DNA of 21,248 bases from Bacillota bacterium. Lineage in GTDB: Bacteria > Bacillota > Clostridia > Christensenellales > Aristaeellaceae. The stretch covers positions 1 through 21,248 of the forward strand of contig JAEZLW010000174.1 in NCBI GenBank assembly GCA_023415145.1, given 5' to 3'. A program made the position numbers and the translations under genes. A model generated the notes under the pieces. It saw only the letters and a list, made by a program, of their open reading frames with translations, searched no databases and was not told the DNA's origin. Positions within the stretch are counted from its first letter, which is position 1; the number at the start of each line of letters is the position of its first letter. Below, in pieces: positions 15,422-21,248 of the stretch.

Positions 15422-16258
15422 ATGACCAAGTATGTTCTATTCACAGGTTCTACCGGCGGCTTGGGAGAGGTATGCATCAAGGCGCTTTCCCTAACAGGCC
15501 GCTACACTGTGTTTGCCGCTGGAACAAACACAAAAAAACTGACTGAATTGCAATCGTTTGAAAACGTGATACCCCTTGAAATGGATATCACGAATGATAA
15601 TAGCGTGCTGGCCGCTCAAAGGATCGTTGCAGAACGCGCAGGAAAGCTGGATGCCATCGTCAACTTTGCCGGGCTTAGCGCTTTTGCCTCCATGGTGGAA
15701 GGCGACTGTGTAAAACGATCACAGCGGCTGATTGACGTGAATGTGCTGGGCATGATCCGGGTGAACCGTGCCTTTTTTGAACTGCTTCTAAAGGGAAAGG
15801 GCAGGATCATCAACTGTTCCTCCGAAGCCGGCTGGATGACGGCCCAGCCCTTTGCCGCTCCTTATTTTCTATCCAAGCATGCCGTGGAGGCTTACAGCGA
15901 CAGCCTAAGGCGGGAGCTGATGTTTCTTCACATCCCCGTGATCAAAATACAGCCCGGTTCGTTTCAAACCAATATGACGCAAAATACGCTGGCCGGTTTT
16001 CATCAAACGCTTCAAGAGACACAGTATTACAAAAGCGTTCTTGCAAGGTTGAAACCCCTGATGATGCAGGAACTTACGCACGACAATGATACGGGCAAAC
16101 TGGCGGGAGTGGTCCTTCATGCCCTGACGGCAAAACACCCAAAGCTAAAATACCGTATCGGCACCGGAAAGCTGCTGGCCATGCTTGAGCTGTTGCCTGA
16201 AAAAGGCGTTGATCTGCTATACAAATGGCTGTTCAAGCTGCTGCCGCAAAAAGAATAA
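15422..16258 (+). CDS. Short-chain dehydrogenase/reductase (classical SDR)
   Basis: A 278-residue cytosolic NAD(P)-dependent oxidoreductase. Seen: TGSTGGLG near residue 9 (TGxxxGxG), Asp in LEMDITNDN (adenine contact), NFAG in place of the usual NNAG, the catalytic Ser in INCSSEAG, Tyr-x-x-x-Lys in YFLSKHAVEAYSDSLRREL, and a PGSFQT after the active site. The C-terminus (KGVDLLYKWLFKLLP) is amphipathic. The frame extends to a TTG at 15398, but only ATG 15422 starts right before the Rossmann strand; its ribosome binding site (GATGGGA) is weak. It lies 50 bases after gntR and probably shares its transcript. The pattern is closest to 17-beta-hydroxysteroid/retinol-type SDRs. The substrate is unknown; it does not look like KduD. 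Confidence 0.88.
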   Translation: MTKYVLFTGSTGGLGEVCIKALSLTGRYTVFAAGTNTKKLTELQSFENVIPLEMDITNDNSVLAAQRIVAERAGKLDAIVNFAGLSAFASMVEGDCVKRSQRLIDVNVLGMIRVNRAFFELLLKGKGRIINCSSEAGWMTAQPFAAPYFLSKHAVEAYSDSLRRELMFLHIPVIKIQPGSFQTNMTQNTLAGFHQTLQETQYYKSVLARLKPLMMQELTHDNDTGKLAGVVLHALTAKHPKLKYRIGTGKLLAMLELLPEKGVDLLYKWLFKLLPQKE

Positions 16259-16278
16259 TTTCTTGTTACAAAACGGAA

Positions 16279-16330
16279 ACAGCCCGCAAAAGCTTCTGGA
16301 AAGAAACCTTTGGCAGGCTGTATTCTTTTT
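16279..16330. terminator. Terminator between SDR and GH4 genes
   Basis: ACAGCC (16279-16284) pairs with GGCTGT (16316-16321), continued inward by GC/GC and AAA/TTT pairs after single mismatches, followed on the plus strand by ATTCTTTTT. The minus side has TTT and TTTT runs, so it may also serve the convergent GH4 gene. Confidence 0.6.
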
Positions 16331-16337
16331 CGGTAAT

Positions 16338-17741
16338 TTACCGCAGGGCGTCTTCCCACTCCTTGGGCAGGTAATCCTTCGTATTTTGAAGCATCTCCCG
16401 AAACATGCGCTCGCCATCAGAAGGGCTTATAAAAGAAAGCTGCGGATCAAAAAGGAACGTCGCAAGCCCAAGGGAATAATCGCAGGTCATGGCAGCCTGG
16501 ACGGTGCTTTCCTGCCCGGTCACCTGACGCAGCACAAGTGCATCGACGCCCTTGGGAAGCGCACCGGCCATGATGGGAGCAATTTCATCGCGGCGGAACA
16601 GCGCATTGGTCTCCACCACCGCATCCATTGGCAGGTTTGGAATTTGCCCCCGGTTGGGGATATTGACGTTGGATATCATGTCGCCAAGCCCCAGCAGCGC
16701 CTTGATGAGAAGGTGCCCCTCCTCGCCGGAGCCGTCCAGTGTCACGGGTTCATTGCCGCTTAGCAACGCTTCCTGCTTTGCAAGGCGCTTTTTTAGGTCC
16801 TCCTCGCGCCAGTCCACAGTCGTCAGTCCGAAGCCCCAGGAGCGTACCGTTTCGGGATTTTTCAAATACCAGGGGGGCATGAACTCCGCCAGATGGCGGT
16901 CTCCGGCAGCGGCAATCAGGCCATAGCGGCGGAAAAGGTCAAACTTCACCCGGTGGGAGCAATCGAATACATTGTTCATCCAGTTATCGTCTTTTCCCTT
17001 TGTAAAGCCGGTTTCAAAATACTTGTCCACAAATTTGCGGTACAGCGGGAACAAGTCCTGTCCTTGATAGCTTGCGCTGTACAGCCAGGTAAAATGGTTG
17101 ATGCCCGTCACGCCAGTCTTGATTTCTATGCGGTCGACGCCCTTGATCCCTTCCATGTCGTCAAGCATGACCGCCAGCAGTTTTTGAGTGCCGAACACCT
17201 CATGACAGCAGCCAAACGCCTTGATTTTGGGGAAAACCGTATACAGTGTGCGCATACAAACCGTCATCGGGTTCGTATAGTTGATCACCCAGGCATCGGG
17301 GGCGTAATCCCGGATCGCCAGGGCAATTTCCACATACATGGGCACGGTGCGCATGGCCCGAACAAACCCACCCGGTCCAGCCGTGTCACCCACCGGCTGC
17401 CACACATGATAGCGCTCCGGCCAATGCACGTCGGAGCGCATTTCCTTGAATGTTCCGGGCAGGATGGAAATCACCACAAAGTCCGCGCCAAAAAGGGCCT
17501 CCTGAAGCGTTCCGCTTACCTCATAGCGCCAGGGTGACTTTGCTTGAGGGTGTGATGAAATCATATCGCCTATGCGCCGGTTTTTTTCCGCCGCATCACG
17601 GTCAATATCATAGAGCCGAACCACGCCTGCCATCTTGTCATCCATGGCCAGGTCCTTCATAAAACCCCATGCCCAGCCCCGGGATCCTCCGCCGATATAG
17701 GCAATGTTCAATCCCTTGACCTGTCCGCCGTCATACTCCAT
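16338..17741 (-). CDS. lplD: Glycoside hydrolase family 4, LplD-type alpha-galacturonidase
   Basis: A 467-residue cytosolic enzyme that uses NAD(+) and Mn(2+) in the unusual redox-elimination mechanism of GH4. ATG 17741 (GGAGGA upstream) replaces the longer frame to 17849. Seen: IGGGSRGWAW (16-25, NAD), ISILPG, QPVGDTAGPGG, NYTNPMT (154-160), the metal ligands Cys179-His180 in GCCHEVFGTQKLL and His216 in GINHFTWL, then AAGDRHLAEFMPPWYLK, EEGHLLIKALLGLGD, and VNIPNRGQIPNLPMDAVVETN. As I recall it, this pattern agrees closely with Bacillus subtilis LplD, a GH4 alpha-galacturonidase, and less well with MelA or GlvA. It would release galacturonate from alpha-galacturonides delivered by the neighbouring TRAP importer. 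A decayed AraC-type regulator gene ends 16 bases upstream. Confidence 0.9.
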   Translation of the reverse strand: MEYDGGQVKGLNIAYIGGGSRGWAWGFMKDLAMDDKMAGVVRLYDIDRDAAEKNRRIGDMISSHPQAKSPWRYEVSGTLQEALFGADFVVISILPGTFKEMRSDVHWPERYHVWQPVGDTAGPGGFVRAMRTVPMYVEIALAIRDYAPDAWVINYTNPMTVCMRTLYTVFPKIKAFGCCHEVFGTQKLLAVMLDDMEGIKGVDRIEIKTGVTGINHFTWLYSASYQGQDLFPLYRKFVDKYFETGFTKGKDDNWMNNVFDCSHRVKFDLFRRYGLIAAAGDRHLAEFMPPWYLKNPETVRSWGFGLTTVDWREEDLKKRLAKQEALLSGNEPVTLDGSGEEGHLLIKALLGLGDMISNVNIPNRGQIPNLPMDAVVETNALFRRDEIAPIMAGALPKGVDALVLRQVTGQESTVQAAMTCDYSLGLATFLFDPQLSFISPSDGERMFREMLQNTKDYLPKEWEDALR

Positions 17742-17929
17742 AAAAAGTCCTCCATGATTATTCAGCCACGTCACCGTACGTGGCTTGCTTCTGCCCGACC
17801 ATTTGCCGGTACTGCGCCGGCGTTTGGCCATAGTAGCCGATGATATCACGGATCACCGGGTGGGTCTGTTGTACGCTTTCCTTTTCTTCATGAGATAGGA
17901 TATCACAGCACAGCTTGCGAAGCAAGTCA

Positions 17930-18062
17930 TTAAGGTCGGGAATGGAGCGGCAGCCCGAGCGCAGGGACGATGTCGGGCTACCAGCATCATGAAGGCGAGC
18001 AGCCCGCTCGGGCCGTTTGTTCCCTGGGGTGAGGAGACGGCAACGCCTTAAGGTTGGGAATG
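17930..18062. repeat. Imperfect 15-bp direct repeats bounding a 118-bp segment
   Basis: TTAAGGTCGGGAATG (17930-17944) and TTAAGGTTGGGAATG (18048-18062) differ at one base. The DNA between them holds the 9-bp inverted repeat GCCCGAGCG (17953-17961) and CGCTCGGGC (18005-18013), with a further TCGGGC at 17973-17978. This looks like a small insertion with a target duplication or a slippage duplication inside the former AraC gene. Confidence 0.6.
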
Positions 18063-18172
18063 CCTGGATGGTACATTGTAGTTCGATGAAGAAGGGCCGC
18101 CCTGGATCGTCTACTAATCCACAGTACGTGCATCATATTATCCTCCGCCGCCCAAGGCCATCTGTACGCCGC

Positions 18173-18217
18173 CCAGGAGTTTGCACTCCTGGCTGACTGT
18201 AGTGCAAACACACCAGG
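18173..18217. repeat. Overlapping, mutually exclusive inverted repeats
   Basis: CCAGGAGT/ACTCCTGG (18173-18180 with 18185-18192) forms an 8-bp stem with a TTGC loop. GTTTGCACT/AGTGCAAAC (18179-18187 with 18201-18209) forms a 9-bp stem using the same bases, and CCTGG (18188-18192) can also pair with CCAGG (18213-18217). The function is unknown. Confidence 0.5.
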
Positions 18218-18379
18218 ATAGCAGGCTACACGCCCTATCCCAAGCCATTCATGCAACAAAAGCCGCCTTGTTTGAATGCGCAGCAGATGGGGTATTCCGC
18301 TTCCAGGGACGATCTCCTTCTTTGGTGTAATCCTGCTTTTCAGGGAACGGTGCGTTTTTCTACGCAGACGAACACCCAC

Positions 18380-18560
18380 GGGAGAAATTTTTCCGCCATC
18401 TGGCTCAAATAGACAGAAATCAAAAGCGATAATAGTGTAGAATCATCTATACTTCATCCTGAGAATGCCATCTTGTTCATTGAAGAAAAATCAAGGCATG
18501 CAGCTTGTCATTTATACAGCGATTACCATGAAAAATGCTGATGAAAATCTCTATGGAGTC
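18380..18560. other. Non-coding stretch upstream of tRNA-Leu
   Basis: I see no credible gene here. A 47-codon frame (18465-18608) has no ribosome binding site and runs through the tRNA promoter. The DNA is more AT-rich than the flanking genes. Confidence 0.5.
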
Positions 18561-18589
18561 TTGACAGAAATGGCTTTCACCCTTATACT
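18561..18589 (+). promoter_or_regulatory. Promoter of tRNA-Leu
   Basis: TTGACA at 18561-18566 and TATACT at 18584-18589 with a 17-base spacer, about 65 bases before the mature tRNA. Confidence 0.8.
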
Positions 18590-18655
18590 AATTATCGCTG
18601 CCCGCTAAAACGCCATCTTCACTGGATGCAAAAAAGTGGGCACGATAATCCATAT

Positions 18656-18738
18656 GCGATCGTGGCGGAATTGGCATACGCGCACGTTTGAGGGGCGTGT
18701 CCGAGAGGGTACGGGTTCAAGTCCCGTCGATCGCACCA
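18656..18738 (+). tRNA. tRNA-Leu (anticodon GAG)
   Basis: Acceptor GCGATCG/CGATCGC, D arm GCG...CGC with AATTGG, anticodon stem CACGT/GCGTG around TTGAGGG (anticodon GAG, reading CUC/CUU), a long variable arm as in class II tRNAs, T arm ACGGG/CCCGT with TTCAAGT, discriminator A and an encoded CCA. Confidence 0.95.
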
Positions 18739-18739
18739 C

Positions 18740-18780
18740 ATTCCCGTCTGAAACAGCAATGTTTCAGACGGGAATTTATT
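18740..18780 (+). terminator. Intrinsic terminator after tRNA-Leu
   Basis: A perfect 16-bp stem (18740-18755 with 18760-18775) capped by a GCAA (GNRA) tetraloop, followed by TTATT. It starts two bases after the CCA. Confidence 0.9.
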
Positions 18781-18832
18781 ATTCGCATTACTTGCGGTAC
18801 AAAAAAGTATCAACACGGTCTTTACCTTATTA

Positions 18833-19474
18833 TCAAAAATGAGGTATGTCTATATCGATATCAGGTATTTCGATTTCAATGTCTGGCGTAAAAAGCGGAA
18901 ATGATGGTGGTTTTATTGTCATAATGCCTCCTGGCCATTTTATACCTCCGTCAGTTGGTTTGGGCGTATGCAGATCCGGCAATTGGAGCCCGTCAGGCCA
19001 CTTATGCTCTCCAAGCGTTGACGCAGGCGTTGGTGTCGGTGAAGCCATCTCCCCGCCGGGTTCCTCATATCCATAATTGGGTATGGCTTGTTTGCTGAAT
19101 AAAAGCTGCTGGTCCTCCACAGAAGCAATCCCATCGACGGGCAAACCATTCACCTTCTCAAACATTCTCATGCCTGCATATGTTCCGGAACCAAAATTGT
19201 CCGCCAATGCTTTATGATAATAACCCAGCTCCGACAAACGGACCTGCAGCAATCTGACTTCATATCCCGTATCGCCCTTATGAAGCTGTACAAAGGGGTA
19301 GTAGCCATTCTCTTTTAGCAAACCTCCAATTTGGTGCCACAATGCAAGCAGCTCTTGCAGAGTATATGCCGTGCCCTCTTCCTCTGCGGCTGCGGGCTTA
19401 ACAGGTTGTTTATCCCATGCAGGCAAGATACAAATCATCAAACAAACCAGGATCAAGGCAACTACCCTTTTCAT
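18833..19474 (-). CDS. Secreted peptidoglycan-binding (PG_binding_1) protein with an acidic tail
   Basis: A 213-residue protein. ATG 19474 has GGAGGT upstream; the frame continues to a GTG at 19522 without a good binding site. Residues 1-19 form a hydrophobic export signal (VVALILVCLMICILPAW). Residues about 64-126 are one PG_binding_1 domain: LHKGDTGYEVRLLQVRLSELGYY, DNFGSGTYAGMRMFEKVNGLPVDGIAS. A linker with SPTPTPAS follows, and the last 50 residues are rich in Pro, Asp, Ile and Trp, ending in PDIEIEIPDIDIDIPHF. No catalytic domain is attached, so it is a cell-wall-binding accessory of unknown function. It lies 111 bases downstream of the patatin gene in the same direction, with no clear terminator between them, so the two may be co-transcribed. 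Confidence 0.82.
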   Translation of the reverse strand: MKRVVALILVCLMICILPAWDKQPVKPAAAEEEGTAYTLQELLALWHQIGGLLKENGYYPFVQLHKGDTGYEVRLLQVRLSELGYYHKALADNFGSGTYAGMRMFEKVNGLPVDGIASVEDQQLLFSKQAIPNYGYEEPGGEMASPTPTPASTLGEHKWPDGLQLPDLHTPKPTDGGIKWPGGIMTIKPPSFPLFTPDIEIEIPDIDIDIPHF

Positions 19475-19585
19475 AGTATCCACACCTCCATTCGATGCGC
19501 CGACAAACCTTTCTTGTTTCACATTGCACTACCCTAACGTATGCCTATGTGTTCCAAGGATATGTACCCTGATAACATGCATCTT

Positions 19586-20584
19586 TTATGCTGGGTTTCC
19601 TTTTTCGGTATTGTATAACTTACTGTGCAATGCACTTGGCTCTCGTCTGCTCAAAGCGCAGCAAAGACGGTCAATGGTTGCGGAATGCTGGCTGACGGCC
19701 CGCTGGGCAAGCGCATCGAGCTTGCGCATGTTTTCATCGCTCGCATCATCCATCCCCGTGGCGTCTTCATCAAGCTTCACCTGAAAGCGCACATAATTTT
19801 TGATACCGTTCAGCGCACGCATCTGGTAATTGACCGTCTCACTTGAGGAATTCAGCATGACACCGATGATAGGCAAGGCCCAGTCCATAATACCCCAGTT
19901 ATTGATTTCTGAGCAGGTCCGGTTTTCTACCTGCAATCCGGTGCCAAGCGATACGATCAGAAACTCCTCTTCTGCAGGATACATCATACGCGCCTCAGCG
20001 TATGCACACAGCGCCGGGTTGCTGGCAAACACTCCGCCGTCAATCAGACAGTGGCCTTCCAACAAAAGCGGCGGGAAATAGGTTGGTGCGGCGGTGGTCG
20101 CGCGGACAACCTGACTTAGCAGGGGATCGTCTGCTGGTGCACGATGATGCTTTGCAAATGATGTTTTGAAAAACCACGGCGTATTGCTCGTCATGTCGTA
20201 GGCTGTGACAAGGATCTCTGTAAGCGTTGTATGTAGCCGCTCGCTGCCGAGATATTTCTCGAGCATCAAATCCAAAGTGTGCGGTGAATAAATCGGTTTT
20301 ACAAGACCGCCGAGCGTTGTCACTGAGCGTATAACACTCTTATGAAAGATGGCTCCGCCATGCTCAAAATATGCGGAACGCACCTGTTGAGCAGTGTATT
20401 TCGGTTTGCCATGACCGTTTGATAGTGTAAGTGTAGCGGCAAGGATACCGCCTGTTGATGTGCCTGCTATCAGATCGAAAAGTTCACAAATCGGTTTGCC
20501 AGCCCGCTTCTCAAACTCAGTTAAAAATGCCACCGGGATGATGCCCCGGACACCACCGCCATCAATGGATAAAATTGAAACCAT
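19586..20584 (-). CDS. Patatin-like phospholipase
   Basis: A 332-residue cytosolic patatin-domain lipid acyl hydrolase. The Ser-Asp dyad and oxyanion elements are all present: DGGGVRG (8-14), the nucleophile Ser43 in GTSTGG, and Asp183 in LIDGGVFASNP. PAFL-like patatins of this type also keep TTAAPTYFPP before the Asp, as here (164-173). There is no signal peptide. Start ATG 20584 has only a modest AAAGG. Bacterial patatins hydrolyse membrane phospholipids; some, such as CapV, are CBASS effectors, but I see no nucleotide cyclase, Cap2 or Cap3 gene next to it, so immunity is not supported. The downstream neighbour is the peptidoglycan-binding protein. Confidence 0.92.
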   Translation of the reverse strand: MVSILSIDGGGVRGIIPVAFLTEFEKRAGKPICELFDLIAGTSTGGILAATLTLSNGHGKPKYTAQQVRSAYFEHGGAIFHKSVIRSVTTLGGLVKPIYSPHTLDLMLEKYLGSERLHTTLTEILVTAYDMTSNTPWFFKTSFAKHHRAPADDPLLSQVVRATTAAPTYFPPLLLEGHCLIDGGVFASNPALCAYAEARMMYPAEEEFLIVSLGTGLQVENRTCSEINNWGIMDWALPIIGVMLNSSSETVNYQMRALNGIKNYVRFQVKLDEDATGMDDASDENMRKLDALAQRAVSQHSATIDRLCCALSRREPSALHSKLYNTEKGNPA

Positions 20585-20838
20585 ACACTGGCCGCCTTTC
20601 GCCCATTTTCTCTACAGTTTATGGGGCGGCCCAGGATTTGGTGAGCATCACCTGCCTATTTCTATGAAGATACCCTTCATTCGAGCTTTGTGGGCATACA
20701 TTTTTGGATCAGCCTTTCCAACTGGGTCTGATATGTACACACCTTCTCTCCGCATGAAATCTCATATCCTACTGCATAACAGATAGCCGCATTTTCTATA
20801 CTACCATGATAATATCTGGGATGTATCTCCAGCATAAC

Positions 20839-20864
20839 GAAAAAGACGGTTCTTACGAACCGCC
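20839..20864 (-). terminator. Terminator after tRNA-Asn
   Basis: On the minus strand GGCGGTTC and GAACCGTC (8 bp, one G-T pair) enclose a GTAA loop and are followed by TTTTTC. It ends the 5S-tRNA-Asn transcript. Confidence 0.8.
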
Positions 20865-20867
20865 TTC

Positions 20868-20942
<75 letters not shown>

Positions 20943-20951
20943 ATATTGGAA

Positions 20952-21066
<115 letters not shown>

Positions 21067-21159
21067 AAATTGTGAACTTGTCAATTGCTTTGCCGTTTGG
21101 CATCATCTGCTGTCGGCTCTACACTGCGGCTTTACCGCTTTGCTTGACTGCCGTTCCGA

Positions 21160-21188
21160 AGTGTATCACTTCTTTAGCTCTGCGTCAA
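21160..21188 (-). promoter_or_regulatory. Promoter upstream of the 5S-tRNA-Asn unit
   Basis: On the minus strand TTGACG (21188-21183) and TACACT (21165-21160) are 17 bases apart, with TGA before the -10. Transcription would begin near 21153, about 87 bases before 5S. The rest of 21067-21248 shows no gene; it may be a 23S-5S spacer or a stand-alone 5S leader. Confidence 0.6.
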
Positions 21189-21248
21189 GACTCTTTCGCT
21201 TGGCCTGCCTTGCTTCCTTCTCAAGAAGCACTGCCCGCCTTCGCTATT

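Larger units (their letters stand above)
17758..18379 (-). pseudogene. AraC-family regulator remnant, frameshifted and internally deleted
   Basis: The 3' end reads GYYGQTPAQYRQM, the signature that closes an AraC DNA-binding domain, then a stop at 17758. It is preceded by LNDLLRKLCCDILSHEE and HPVIRDII, typical of the linker entering that domain, but the two helix-turn-helix cores between HPVIRDII and GYYGQTP (roughly 70-80 residues) are missing. Upstream, the reading frame has no start and meets a stop at 18133. A second frame (17987-18379) supplies a partner that ends in HPGIPNLKAL, and the imperfect 15-bp direct repeats at 17930 and 18048 link the two frames: removing 118 bp joins HPGIP to DLNDLLRK in frame. 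I cannot confirm an AraC sensor domain in the 5' part. It was probably the activator of the GH4 gene, 16 bases downstream. Confidence 0.55.

Noticed and set aside
17987..18379. A 130-codon minus-strand frame taken as an intact small protein
   Set aside because: It has no ribosome binding site or domain, stops inside the direct-repeat-bounded segment, and is better explained as part of the broken AraC gene.
18465..18608. A 47-codon plus-strand frame ending in a hydrophobic stretch
   Set aside because: No ribosome binding site, and it spans the tRNA-Leu promoter.
18619..18816. A minus-strand frame containing RRDLNPYPLGHAP
   Set aside because: This is the translation of the antisense of tRNA-Leu, a familiar false protein.
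19586..20584. Patatin as a CapV-type CBASS effector
   Set aside because: No nucleotidyltransferase or Cap2/Cap3 gene flanks it on either side.

Overview
The window looks like a chromosomal stretch from a Gram-positive, anaerobic, fermentative member of the Clostridia (Firmicutes), possibly gut-associated. The signs are strong AGGAGG-type ribosome binding sites 6-10 nt before most starts, sigma-A promoters with 17-nt spacers, compact genes, Mn/NAD-type GH4 and TRAP sugar-acid genes, a BspA-like leucine-rich-repeat/SH3 surface protein, and a 5S-tRNA-Asn unit. The taxon is inferred from gene content and was not tested.

Layout. (1) 1-5293: an amino-acid or hydroxy-acid metabolism block. A minus-strand pair, a class I/II aminotransferase followed by a GldA-like metal-dependent alcohol dehydrogenase (cut by the window edge), diverges from a plus-strand polar amino-acid-binding protein. 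That gene has its own promoter and terminator and is followed by an LDH-like 2-hydroxyacid dehydrogenase and an M20 metallopeptidase. (2) 5306-9236: a minus-strand pair encoding a PstS-like secreted binding protein and a secreted 851-residue LRR/SH3 protein whose LRR region has an exact 104-residue higher-order period. (3) 9237-10823: a serine-hydrolase (beta-lactamase-fold) lipoprotein. (4) 10940-17741: a probable pectin/uronate locus. It holds a KdgF-like cupin with a TRAP transporter in the unusual order P-M-Q (minus), a divergent FadR-type GntR regulator followed by an SDR oxidoreductase (plus), and a convergent LplD-type GH4 alpha-galacturonidase (minus). A broken AraC-family regulator lies just upstream of the GH4 gene. 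(5) 18561-21248: tRNA-Leu(GAG), a secreted peptidoglycan-binding protein, a patatin-like phospholipase, tRNA-Asn(GTT) and 5S rRNA, the last two sharing a recognisable promoter.

How the genes may work together (inference). In block 4 the TRAP system would import a uronate or galacturonide, the GH4 enzyme would release galacturonate, the cupin would open unsaturated uronate rings, and the GntR protein would sense an intermediate through palindromes in the shared divergent promoter region. In block 1 the binding protein, peptidase, aminotransferase and hydroxyacid dehydrogenase together suggest acquisition of an amino acid or acylated amino acid and its conversion to a 2-oxo and then a 2-hydroxy acid.

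I found no CRISPR array, no transposase and no complete phage module. The least explained DNA is 17930-18380, where the AraC pseudogene carries a direct repeat, a 118-bp displacement and several overlapping inverted repeats.
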